From the IMG/VR virus record IMGVR_UViG_3300009181_000321, positions 1 through 24,508 of that record: 24,508 nucleotides of DNA. One strand, given 5' to 3'. The position numbers were made by a program, and so were the translations under genes. Under the pieces are notes generated by a model. That model saw nothing but the letters and a program-made list of their open reading frames with translations, had not been told where the DNA came from and did no database searches. Each line of letters starts with the position of its first letter. Position 1 is the stretch's first letter. The stretch is from a virus. This document shows, in pieces, positions 12,998 through 20,134 of this stretch.

Positions 12998-14178
12998 GGT
13001 AGTTTTGCCTTAATTTCATCAGAAAGAAAATCAATCACATCGTGACCGTCTTGTGCATGAGAGGAAGCAACTCCGGGTACAACATGTTTGCCATCTGCCA
13101 TTTTGTAAATCTTTAGAACGATTGACAATGCAACAGTCTTATCAGGACTTTTTTCATACTTAATTGTTTCTAATGAGTATTTTTTATATGCATCAGTAGC
13201 CGCTTCCTTTAAGCCATTTGGGTTAACAAACACTGCTTTAACAGTAGCATTGAAGTCACGTACAAATTCAGCAAATGCTTTTGTCTTTATATTGATATTT
13301 GCCTTTTTGCTAGTACAGTGGTCATACAAACCACCAAACAAACCAAATTCAGCATTGTCCATTTTCTCACTAGACCAATACTTTTCGTGATTCTCGCACA
13401 TAAATTTCCAAGCATCTGCACTCATACCATTCATGCCACTAATGTGAGTAACAGTATTTGGTTCCTCTGCTTGAGGGTGAGTTTTTGACAATGGAGTAAT
13501 ATTGTGTTCTTCAGCAATAGATTGTAATTCTTCTGCTTTGATTGCTTCAGGGTCAGTATCGTTATCCAAACGCACACACAGTGTATTTACTGCATGAGTA
13601 TCGTAATCCTCAATAGGTTTCTTTCCTTTACCATTGATATACAAAAAGTGCTTACGTGCAAAGCTGAGGCTCTTGCTCTCAACATACATCACATCAACCT
13701 TTACGTTTAACCAATCTTTTGGATCAATAACTTTACCACCTATTTTTAACAGACCGGCACGTGCCATACCTGCAATAACTGCCAATGTATGTTGACCATC
13801 AGTAACGTGATAATGTTTATCACCGGGAAGTTTAACTGCAAAAATTGGGTTCAGTCTACGTTCATCAAAAACACCGGGTGTTGAAATATTTCCGCAATGT
13901 CCACCGTCAAGTAGTCGTTGAATATCTTCGTCACTTAACAACAAGCGCAGTTCGATCTCATCATGTTTGGGTTTTTTATCTAGGTCAAAATAAATGTTAT
14001 TTGCCACGTAATGAGCAATGTTGGCATGCCAGCCAGCATTTTGAATGTCATTCAGTTCATCTACAAGTTGAGTAACGTTTTTAACTTTAAAGTTACCCTT
14101 TGTACGTGCAAGTTTATTATCTACTGGCGTGGATTTAATTTTTTGTTTGTTTTTGACCCATTTGTATAAGTATACCAT
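12994..14178 (-). CDS. ParB/DGQHR-like domain protein
   Basis: The 394 aa product has a ParB/sulfiredoxin-type core: NPIFAVKLPGD (about 110-120), HVTDGQHTLAVI with D127-G-Q-H130 as the D-G-Q-H-R-like motif, and FARKHFLYINGKGKKPI (about 173-189), which matches the F-x-x-IN-x-x-x-KP helix of DGQHR/DndB-type proteins. DndB-like proteins regulate phosphorothioation genes, while other members are nucleases or CTP-dependent DNA clamps. Which role applies here cannot be told. The C-terminal 200 residues are unrecognised. It is driven by the cassette promoter at 14210-14238, with AAGG upstream of the ATG, and is coupled to the GIY-YIG-like gene. Confidence 0.78.
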   Translation of the reverse strand: MVYLYKWVKNKQKIKSTPVDNKLARTKGNFKVKNVTQLVDELNDIQNAGWHANIAHYVANNIYFDLDKKPKHDEIELRLLLSDEDIQRLLDGGHCGNISTPGVFDERRLNPIFAVKLPGDKHYHVTDGQHTLAVIAGMARAGLLKIGGKVIDPKDWLNVKVDVMYVESKSLSFARKHFLYINGKGKKPIEDYDTHAVNTLCVRLDNDTDPEAIKAEELQSIAEEHNITPLSKTHPQAEEPNTVTHISGMNGMSADAWKFMCENHEKYWSSEKMDNAEFGLFGGLYDHCTSKKANINIKTKAFAEFVRDFNATVKAVFVNPNGLKEAATDAYKKYSLETIKYEKSPDKTVALSIVLKIYKMADGKHVVPGVASSHAQDGHDVIDFLSDEIKAKLP

Positions 14179-14209
14179 AAAAAACCTTGAATTAAGTTAA
14201 TAAGTCTCT

Positions 14210-14238
14210 ATTGTATAGCAGAATCCATTTAATGTCAA
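14210..14238 (-). promoter_or_regulatory. Sigma70-type early promoter, cassette copy D
   Basis: The minus-strand -35 box TTGACA (14233-14238) and -10 box TACAAT (14210-14215) have a 17-base spacer beginning TTAAATGGAT, shared with copies A to C about 9 kb away. A 24-bp perfect palindrome lies 7 bases upstream of the -35 box. Confidence 0.8.
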
Positions 14239-14245
14239 ATTTTAC

Positions 14246-14269
14246 AAATAAGTACTTAAGTACTTATTT
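14246..14269. repeat. 24-bp perfect palindrome (terminator or operator)
   Basis: AAATAAGTACTT is followed directly by its reverse complement, giving a perfect 24-bp inverted repeat centred at 14257/14258. The stop codon of the HNH gene lies inside it and the cassette promoter copy D starts 7 bases beyond. In RNA it could form a stem with a short loop after the HNH gene, but the stem is AT-rich and followed by only a short T-run, so termination would be weak. As DNA it is a plausible dimer binding site. Confidence 0.7.
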
Positions 14270-15488
14270 TAGCTAGTTTTTTCTGTTTTTTAGTAGCCAC
14301 GCTTTTGGCAACATGTTCCGAGGATAGCTTTTTTCCTTTATTCCATGACACTTGTAATCCTTTTTTTCCCTTGTTCCAACATATCACCGGTGGTTTTAAT
14401 GTACCAGCATCAAGTCGTTGTATAATGTCTATACTTGGATCAGCACCCCAATACCTTATTTGTGTTTTTACCTTATGCACAGGTACTCCAGTCATCTTAC
14501 TAGCTGTTGACATATTCTTATAAGTAACTCCCCTAAATTTAAATGCATCTTTGGGTCTGATAGGACCAATGAAGGCATTCTTTTCTTTTTCCAACTGGTT
14601 AGCTAAATGTTTCAACCGTTTTGTTTCTTTAGATTTAGCAATAGTTTCAGGAGAATGAGTTTTTCCATACATTGGATTTTTTTCTCCACGCAATCCAATT
14701 TTACCTTTATGTGCTAATCCTATGTTTCTTTTATGTTCTTCTGATTTAGGAGCCTTGCCTAATTTTCTAGCACGGTCGCTCAGTTCTCTTTTAGATTCTT
14801 CTGAGTATACTCGGTGTTTTCTACCTTCAGCCATATTAGCCAATGCCTCTGGTGAAAAAATTTCTTCTGCTTTTTTACCTCGTTTTTTACTAGCAGTCTT
14901 TTCAATGCAGATAGGATCTCTTTTAACACCTCTTAGTCGGTCACCGGTTGCCTTTCGGTTTGCAATACCTTTGGGAGTTTCTAAAAACAACTTGCGCTTT
15001 TGTAGTAGTTCTTCTTTCCAAACCGGGTCATCCCAATAGTCTTTTATTTTTTCAGCACGTGCAGCCAACGTTTCTTTACTAATATTTAATTTTTTACCGT
15101 AGCTAGGATGATTTTCACCACGTATTGTTTTTAGATGTGCGCTACGTTCTAATTTAACTAACTCAAATAATCTACTATTTACTTTATATCCAGGATGATT
15201 TTTAGTTGGTTTCATAATACTCATCTGATTGAATGCATGAACCATCTTCATGTTTGCTTCACCCGTAAAACGCATTTTCCAAAGTAATGCATGAGCAACA
15301 TAGTGTTCTCTTGCTAAAAATCTAACTATATTTTCTTTTTTATCTGAACCACCTAAACTTTTAGGTATTATATGATGACCTTCGGTATATGTGTCTTTTG
15401 GTAATTTTCTATTTTTTGCAAAATTAACTAGGTTAGCATACCATTTAGCATATTTTTTATTTTGCGGTTCTACTGGCCATGCTATCAT
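14256..15488 (-). CDS. Free-standing HNH homing endonuclease with NUMOD repeats
   Basis: The 410 aa product starts at the ATG at 15488, which shares one base with the upstream stop (TGATG); the codon before it is a TTG. The N-terminus holds the HNH nuclease: TEGHHIIPKSLGG with H38/H39, N53 in KENIVRFL, then EHYVAHALLW with H62 and H66. After it comes a string of NUMOD3-like DNA-binding units (for example GENHPSYGKK, KNPMYGKTHSPETIAK and, at the end, CWNKGKKGLQ and SWNKGKKLSSEH). A NUMOD1-like helix-turn-helix (FRGVTYKNMSTASKMTGV) lies near residue 320. Such genes copy themselves into cognate phage genomes by double-strand breaks. It sits between the 15488-15904 gene and a cassette promoter. 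Confidence 0.9.
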   Translation of the reverse strand: MIAWPVEPQNKKYAKWYANLVNFAKNRKLPKDTYTEGHHIIPKSLGGSDKKENIVRFLAREHYVAHALLWKMRFTGEANMKMVHAFNQMSIMKPTKNHPGYKVNSRLFELVKLERSAHLKTIRGENHPSYGKKLNISKETLAARAEKIKDYWDDPVWKEELLQKRKLFLETPKGIANRKATGDRLRGVKRDPICIEKTASKKRGKKAEEIFSPEALANMAEGRKHRVYSEESKRELSDRARKLGKAPKSEEHKRNIGLAHKGKIGLRGEKNPMYGKTHSPETIAKSKETKRLKHLANQLEKEKNAFIGPIRPKDAFKFRGVTYKNMSTASKMTGVPVHKVKTQIRYWGADPSIDIIQRLDAGTLKPPVICWNKGKKGLQVSWNKGKKLSSEHVAKSVATKKQKKLAKIST

Positions 15489-15904
15489 CAACTTACCTCT
15501 GTTCTACCATTTCCTAAATCCTTTGTACGGATTACTCTTGCATCACGGTTCTCCGGATCTGCAACTTGCTGTTCATACATCTCTAAGGCCACATTGCGGC
15601 AAACTGTCTGAAACCAACGATCCACAATGATAACATCTGTATCATCATCACGTTGTTTATAACCTGCCCTAATTAAATTCAGTACAAACTTGTCATTGAA
15701 ATCTAAATCAAATGCACCATCATTGATATTCTCGGGATTGATTTCTACCTTAGTGATAGCAATGTAGGGTTCACCTGCAGCCGTTGCTTTTTCTTTTTCT
15801 GTAAGCTCGGGTGTCGGAGGCTTTTGTTGTTTAGGCTTAGGTTCTTTTTTAACAACAGGTTCAACCTCTTGTTTTTTAAATAAGTTCTTTAATTTTTCAA
15901 ACAT
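15488..15904 (-). CDS. Conserved phage protein, unknown function
   Basis: The 138 aa product has a basic, proline-rich N-terminus (KLKNLFKKQEVEPVVKKEPKPK, then KPPTPELTEKEK), followed by a compact domain with GAFDLDFNDKFVLNLIRAGY (about 63-82), IIVDRWFQTVCRNVALEMYEQQ (about 91-112), and a C-terminal LGNGRTEVS. The DLDFND-x-F-x-x-x-LI-x-x-GY and D-x-WF-x-x-x-CRN blocks are, in my memory, widespread in T4-like phages of aquatic bacteria. It overlaps uvdE by 16 bases and the HNH gene by one. Function unknown. Confidence 0.82.
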   Translation of the reverse strand: MFEKLKNLFKKQEVEPVVKKEPKPKQQKPPTPELTEKEKATAAGEPYIAITKVEINPENINDGAFDLDFNDKFVLNLIRAGYKQRDDDTDVIIVDRWFQTVCRNVALEMYEQQVADPENRDARVIRTKDLGNGRTEVS

Positions 15905-16956
15905 TTGTATCTTTCTAGTAATTTAAAGCTGGCTAAGTTTTTAGCCTTACTTTCACACATCATATCAAAATTGTCAATGAATGTCAATGCCCAATCGTTC
16001 ACAGCTTCGTTCCAATAATAGTCAGAATGGGCACGTAGTTTCTGTTTACTGTAACCTGCTTCAATCAACGCATCATGGGAGGGACGTTCATGTCGGGAGT
16101 GTTCAATAAGACAATCTTCCCTACTGACAGAATAATGTAGAGTAGGACGAACGCCCCTCCAACTGTCAATGACCCTTTTAACACGGTCATCAGTAGGTTC
16201 AATGTATTCTCCCTCACGTATCCAAAAATGATGTATGTCCATGACCGTAGGGACGAGGTCAGATAACGATAAGCAGTCAAGTAATCCATGTGTGTATTCT
16301 TCATTTTCTAGTGTTAGTGTGTTTCTCGCTTCTGGCGACAATCTGTTGTATACATCTCTAATGCCTTGTGGGCCACGTCTACCTGAAATGTGTACGTTTA
16401 CTTTGAAGTCTTGAAATTCTTTGCCATAGCCCATAAAACGAACCATGTCACAATGATATTCAAATTCTTCTATACTCTTATTTACTACCTCGTCACGGTC
16501 ACTCGCTAAAACTACAAACTGGTCTGGGTGAAATGACAAACGAACATCATTTGCTCTAGCTGTTTCACCAATGGGTGCCATCCAACGTTCTAAACTGTTC
16601 TGTACATCCGTACTATGCCAAAATTCTTTGTAACCATCCATGGTATAAAAACTAAACATATCACTAGTAAGACGAACCATACGCAGTTCAGGTTCTAGTG
16701 TAGCAACACGTTTAACCAACGCATGAGTATTTATAATGTTACGTTTAGCAACATCCATAATCTTTTCTTCTACTACACTACGGTTATTACGCTTTGCCCA
16801 TGCTTGTGTAGTACCGCCTGTATTAAGACCCTCGGCTGAAACAATCTCACCTTTGTGATTAATTTCTGCCCACTTACATGCAAAGCCGATGCGTTTGATA
16901 GATTGATTTGTCAAAGTAATAGTCCAAAATGATAAATAATAGATATAGTGTAGCAT
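15889..16956 (-). CDS. uvdE: UV damage endonuclease (UvdE/UVDE family)
   Basis: The enzyme nicks DNA 5' to UV photoproducts, starting an excision repair path independent of UvrABC; it should act on phage DNA in the host. The TIM-barrel metal site is visible: HPDQF with H143, ENEE with E217/E219, D240-I-H-H and further histidines in LHYSVSRE and RAHSDYYWNE. The frame is 355 codons from the ATG at 16956, but that ATG lies inside a good -10 box (16947-16952), and its first 14 residues (LHYIYYLSFWTIT) are unlike the family. The TTG at 16914 (MTNQSIKRIGFACKW) is the more likely start, giving 341 aa. It is followed by overlapping genes 15904 and 15488. Confidence 0.92.
   Translation of the reverse strand: MLHYIYYLSFWTITLTNQSIKRIGFACKWAEINHKGEIVSAEGLNTGGTTQAWAKRNNRSVVEEKIMDVAKRNIINTHALVKRVATLEPELRMVRLTSDMFSFYTMDGYKEFWHSTDVQNSLERWMAPIGETARANDVRLSFHPDQFVVLASDRDEVVNKSIEEFEYHCDMVRFMGYGKEFQDFKVNVHISGRRGPQGIRDVYNRLSPEARNTLTLENEEYTHGLLDCLSLSDLVPTVMDIHHFWIREGEYIEPTDDRVKRVIDSWRGVRPTLHYSVSREDCLIEHSRHERPSHDALIEAGYSKQKLRAHSDYYWNEAVNDWALTFIDNFDMMCESKAKNLASFKLLERYKCLKN
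16931..16938 (+). promoter_or_regulatory. Possible T4-type late promoter for the plus-strand island
   Basis: GATAAATA matches 7 of 8 bases of the T4 late -10 element TATAAATA. It lies 55 bases before the ATG at 16994, a sensible leader length. No sigma70 -35/-10 pair is evident for the four genes. Similar matches occur inside coding regions, so support is modest. Confidence 0.35.
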
Positions 16957-16975
16957 ACCTACGCAATAAAGTCAA
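16947..16975 (-). promoter_or_regulatory. Sigma70-type promoter for uvdE
   Basis: The minus-strand -35 box TTGACT (16970-16975) and -10 box TACACT (16947-16952) have a 17-base spacer. Transcription would start near 16940, downstream of the first ATG of the uvdE frame, which supports a later start codon. It diverges from the plus-strand island. Confidence 0.6.
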
Positions 16976-16993
16976 CTATTTACGGATAACAAA

Positions 16994-17926
16994 ATGAGAT
17001 TTACCGAAATTATATCAGAGAGTGTCAGTCCCAGACTGAAAGACCTAGCAAAAATTGCTACTAATATGCCAGACGCTGATTTTTGGTTAGTACGTAAGGG
17101 TAGTGATAAGACAGTGGGTAAGCCTGTTAAAGAGTTTGATCCTTCAAGGATTGGTGTTAAAGTTGTAAGAACCGATGTTATTGACCCAAAATATCTTTAT
17201 TATGTAATGATGAATTTACACAATCAGGGACATTTTGCCCGTATAGCAAATGGTACAACCAACTTAGTTAATATTACTGTAAATGATATTGCTAATATCC
17301 CATTAGGTCAACAAAACGAATCATTAAATGAATTTACTCCTAGTAATGGTGATGACCGTGAGCCTGATGAAGAAGAAATTCTAAAACAGTTGGCTGCTCA
17401 ATGGTGGCATGGCACAGAACAACAAATGGCAAAAGCACAAAAAACATTAGCCGTAATGGGTTGGGACATTGGACAAGACGAATCAGGTGATGATGACGCC
17501 GGTGTGTTTTTAATACGTGTGGGCGATGAGAACGGAGATAGTTACATTGCGTTTAATCATAGCGATTTAGAATTGAATGAAGGTGAAACTTGGTCAAAGC
17601 ATAACAACCCAAGAGCAGGTGGTATGAGTAAAAAGTCTGTAAGTAGCTATCGCCGTAGTCATCCTGGTAGCAAGATTCAAACAGCGGTTACTACTAAACC
17701 TAGCAAACTTAAAAAGGGCAGTAAAGCCGCTAAACGCCGTAAATCATTCTGTGCTAGAATGAAGGGCATGAAGAAAAGTAGAACTAGTGCCAAGACAGCA
17801 AGAGATCCAAATAGTAACATTAACAAGAGTTTGCGTAGATGGAACTGCGAATCTATTGAGCAGATGGAAGAATTATTAATGCTTGCCGAACAAATGGTGG
17901 CAAAGGCTAGAAAAGAAATACTATGA
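16994..17926 (+). CDS. Putative packaged head protein: capsid-targeting leader, HsdS-like module, basic DUF6321-like tail
   Basis: The 310 aa product begins MRFTEIISE|S, resembling the T4 capsid-targeting leader with its (I/L)-x-E prohead-protease site. Two more LNE sites (111-113 and 194-196) separate three regions of different composition. Residues 10-110 resemble the end of a type I restriction specificity subunit target domain: DFWLVRKGS, PKYLYYVMMNL, then ANGTTNLVNITVNDIANIPL. Residues 114-196 are acidic (DREPDEEEILKQ onward). Residues 197-310 are basic and end with RKSFCARMKGMK and NKSLRRWNC, the DUF6321-like pattern common in T4-like phages. It may be an injected DNA-binding or anti-restriction factor (inference). 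The stop overlaps the next start as ATGA. Confidence 0.82.
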   Translation: MRFTEIISESVSPRLKDLAKIATNMPDADFWLVRKGSDKTVGKPVKEFDPSRIGVKVVRTDVIDPKYLYYVMMNLHNQGHFARIANGTTNLVNITVNDIANIPLGQQNESLNEFTPSNGDDREPDEEEILKQLAAQWWHGTEQQMAKAQKTLAVMGWDIGQDESGDDDAGVFLIRVGDENGDSYIAFNHSDLELNEGETWSKHNNPRAGGMSKKSVSSYRRSHPGSKIQTAVTTKPSKLKKGSKAAKRRKSFCARMKGMKKSRTSAKTARDPNSNINKSLRRWNCESIEQMEELLMLAEQMVAKARKEIL

Positions 17927-19647
17927 AATTTAAAGAATTATTTGAGGGTGCAACACCCAAATTACCGGGTGCGGTAGGTGGCATTAAAGTTATGAGCATG
18001 GACCAATTCCTTGCTCAATCGGGTGATGAGCCGGAAGAACAAATAGATGAAATGTCTTCCGAAGAATTAAATAAAATGTCCCCTGAAGAATTGGCACATT
18101 TTACACATAAAGCTAGAACTGATAAATCTAAAATAGATCCTAAAACAATTGATCAGGCTTATGGTAAAAGTATTTCTATAATGTTCCCTGATAGTGATAA
18201 GCGTAATAAACAATCTACAAATCATAAACAACAAAATGTTAATGAAGCTGGCATGAACCGTAGAGGATTCTTAAAAGGTGCGGCCGCTACAACGGCAGCA
18301 GGCGTAGCTGGCTGTGCAACACCCTCTAGGGACACCAATAGTGATGTATCAAGATTGACGGCCGATGATGTTAGACAACGTATGCTTCGGAATAATGATG
18401 TGGAAGAACTAGCCGAAGTTATATATAATAAGATGGTTGCAAGACAACGTAATCCTAGTCCTGCAATGAAAGAGGGTTTTAGAACTATGGCAGAGATGAA
18501 GGCAAAGTCTATAGTATATAAATACCCACCTGGTGAATTTCAAAAAGCAAAGAAACATGAATATCAACAACTTGGATTAAATGAAGCAACCAAACTACCA
18601 GCACAAACACGTGAACTAAAAGGTCAAGAACTAGACGATTACTTAGATAGAATTCGTAATCGTGAAAAAGGTAAAACAGACAAATATAAACTACCCTACA
18701 TCCATCGTTCAAGTGTAGTAAAATACTACAATGAAGAAGGTAAACGCTACGACACAGACCAAATCAAAACAGCATTGGGCGTTCGTCCAAAAAAACTTCT
18801 TAAACAAAATGAGAAGATGAAACACAGTAATGGTGAACTAGAACAATTCTATAACATTGGTTTTGCCGCACTAGTCGGTATTGCATTAGATGAAGGTACT
18901 AACGAACTCATCGTAGTTAATACATGTCCAGGTGCTGGATCATGTAAAGTAGATTGTTTTGCTATGAAGGGTGGTAAGGTTCAATTTGAAGGTCCTTGGT
19001 TAAGTGATGGTAGAATACTAACGTTCTTATTAAATGATCCAGATGGCTTCTTCAATCAACTAAGTAATGAAATTACAAAAGAAGAAAAGCTAGCACAAAA
19101 AGGTGGTTACAATTTAACTATACGTTGGCATGATGCTGGGGATTTCTTCAGCCCAGAATATATGGATTTAGCATTTAAGTTGGCATCCAATCACCCTGAT
19201 GTTAAGTTCTATGCTTATACAAAGATAGCAGATGCGGCATTAGGTCAAAAGCCAAGTAACTTCATTGTTAACTGGAGTGAAGGTGCAAGTACTAGCCAAG
19301 AGAAACAAGTTAAAGCACAAGATCCGCAACTAGATGTAACTAAGAATAGTCGTATCGTTCCAAGTAAGTTATTCTATGATTTACTGAAGAAGGATAAGGA
19401 TGGTAAGTTAGTTAAGACTGCTGATGGGGCTTGGCAACCAAAAGACGCGGCAGCATTAGAAGAATTAAAAGACAGATTAGCAAATCAATATAATCTAAAA
19501 CGTGATAGTATTATTGATTATAATGAGATGATGGCTACTCCGCAAAAGAATAACATTAAGAAATGGAATGTTATCATTGCACCGGGTGAGGGTGATATCA
19601 GTGCTAATAGACAAGATGTATTGTCAACCTTATTATTGAAGCATTAA
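17923..19647 (+). CDS. Putative packaged head polyprotein with internal Tat/lipobox motif and GP88-like domain
   Basis: The 574 aa product begins MKFKELFE|G, a short leader with an L-x-E site. Further matching sites are IDE (41-43), VNE|A (106-108) and LNE|A (219-221). Directly behind VNE comes NRRGFLKGAAATTAAGVAGC (112-131), a twin-arginine signal with a lipobox cysteine (C131), although it is internal. The C-terminal half from about 310 looks like the GP88 (mycobacteriophage gene product 88) family: NTCPGAGSCKVDCFA with C335, C341 and C345, then IRWHDAGDFFSPEYMDLAF (400-418) and FYAYTK (429-434). The function of GP88 is unknown to me. It starts inside the previous stop (ATGA) and is followed after 1 base by the next gene. 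Processing into pieces is inferred. Confidence 0.82.
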   Translation: MKFKELFEGATPKLPGAVGGIKVMSMDQFLAQSGDEPEEQIDEMSSEELNKMSPEELAHFTHKARTDKSKIDPKTIDQAYGKSISIMFPDSDKRNKQSTNHKQQNVNEAGMNRRGFLKGAAATTAAGVAGCATPSRDTNSDVSRLTADDVRQRMLRNNDVEELAEVIYNKMVARQRNPSPAMKEGFRTMAEMKAKSIVYKYPPGEFQKAKKHEYQQLGLNEATKLPAQTRELKGQELDDYLDRIRNREKGKTDKYKLPYIHRSSVVKYYNEEGKRYDTDQIKTALGVRPKKLLKQNEKMKHSNGELEQFYNIGFAALVGIALDEGTNELIVVNTCPGAGSCKVDCFAMKGGKVQFEGPWLSDGRILTFLLNDPDGFFNQLSNEITKEEKLAQKGGYNLTIRWHDAGDFFSPEYMDLAFKLASNHPDVKFYAYTKIADAALGQKPSNFIVNWSEGASTSQEKQVKAQDPQLDVTKNSRIVPSKLFYDLLKKDKDGKLVKTADGAWQPKDAAALEELKDRLANQYNLKRDSIIDYNEMMATPQKNNIKKWNVIIAPGEGDISANRQDVLSTLLLKH

Positions 19648-19648
19648 A

Positions 19649-20134
19649 ATGAGAGCAAACGAATTTATTACTGAAGCAGTGGGTAACGATTATCTTTATC
19701 ATGCTACACAACCAGCGGCCATGATGCGTATATTAGACAAAGGCTTATTAAAAGCAAGCTATCGTCCTCAACAAGCAACTATAGCAAGAACCAACGCTCC
19801 CACAATTAGTACAACTCGTTCAAGGCATTACGCTGAATCAGATGAATTTGTTGATAATCTAAATTTAACATATGATGGTAATGCAATAATTCTTGTATTA
19901 GATAGACCCTCTATCGCTAATCAATATAGAATGTTTAGTTCTAGTCAAGGTACACAAACATTTGGTGATGAATATGAAGAAGTAATTGTTGTTCCTAAAG
20001 GTTCTATGCCAATACGTGGTAAGATGAAGGGTTTCTATTTTAATCCAAATAGAAGAAATACAATAAAAGATTATGAAGATGTGCCTTGGTTTACGACATT
20101 ACTTAACAGTCCTTATTTACTAAATAGAAAATGA
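19649..20134 (+). CDS. Putative packaged ADP-ribosyltransferase-like protein
   Basis: The 161 aa product begins MRANEFITE|A, the closest match in the window to the T4 leader MKTYQEFIAE|A. Behind it lies a domain with LYHAT (H18, T20), AAMMRILDKGLL (a helix ending in GL), PTISTTRS (51-58), RHYAES with Y61, and GDEYEEVIVVPKG (106-118). The order H-x-T, S-T-T and E-x-E/EEVIVVP recalls ADP-ribosyltransferase folds (KptA/DarT-like at the first motif, R-S-E class at the last). T4 packages an ADP-ribosyltransferase, Alt, that modifies host RNA polymerase after injection, so a parallel role is plausible. The family call is by eye; an inactive or different ART-fold enzyme cannot be excluded. It overlaps the M48 gene by ATGA. 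Confidence 0.8.
   Translation: MRANEFITEAVGNDYLYHATQPAAMMRILDKGLLKASYRPQQATIARTNAPTISTTRSRHYAESDEFVDNLNLTYDGNAIILVLDRPSIANQYRMFSSSQGTQTFGDEYEEVIVVPKGSMPIRGKMKGFYFNPNRRNTIKDYEDVPWFTTLLNSPYLLNRK

Noticed and set aside
16726-16740. Perfect TATAAATA on the minus strand inside uvdE
   Set aside because: It lies deep in a coding region with no gene start within a sensible distance; chance is likely in AT-rich DNA. It also shows that such matches alone are weak evidence.
18514-18524. TATAAATA on the plus strand inside the 574-codon gene
   Set aside because: It is within coding sequence over 1.1 kb before the next start, so it is probably chance.
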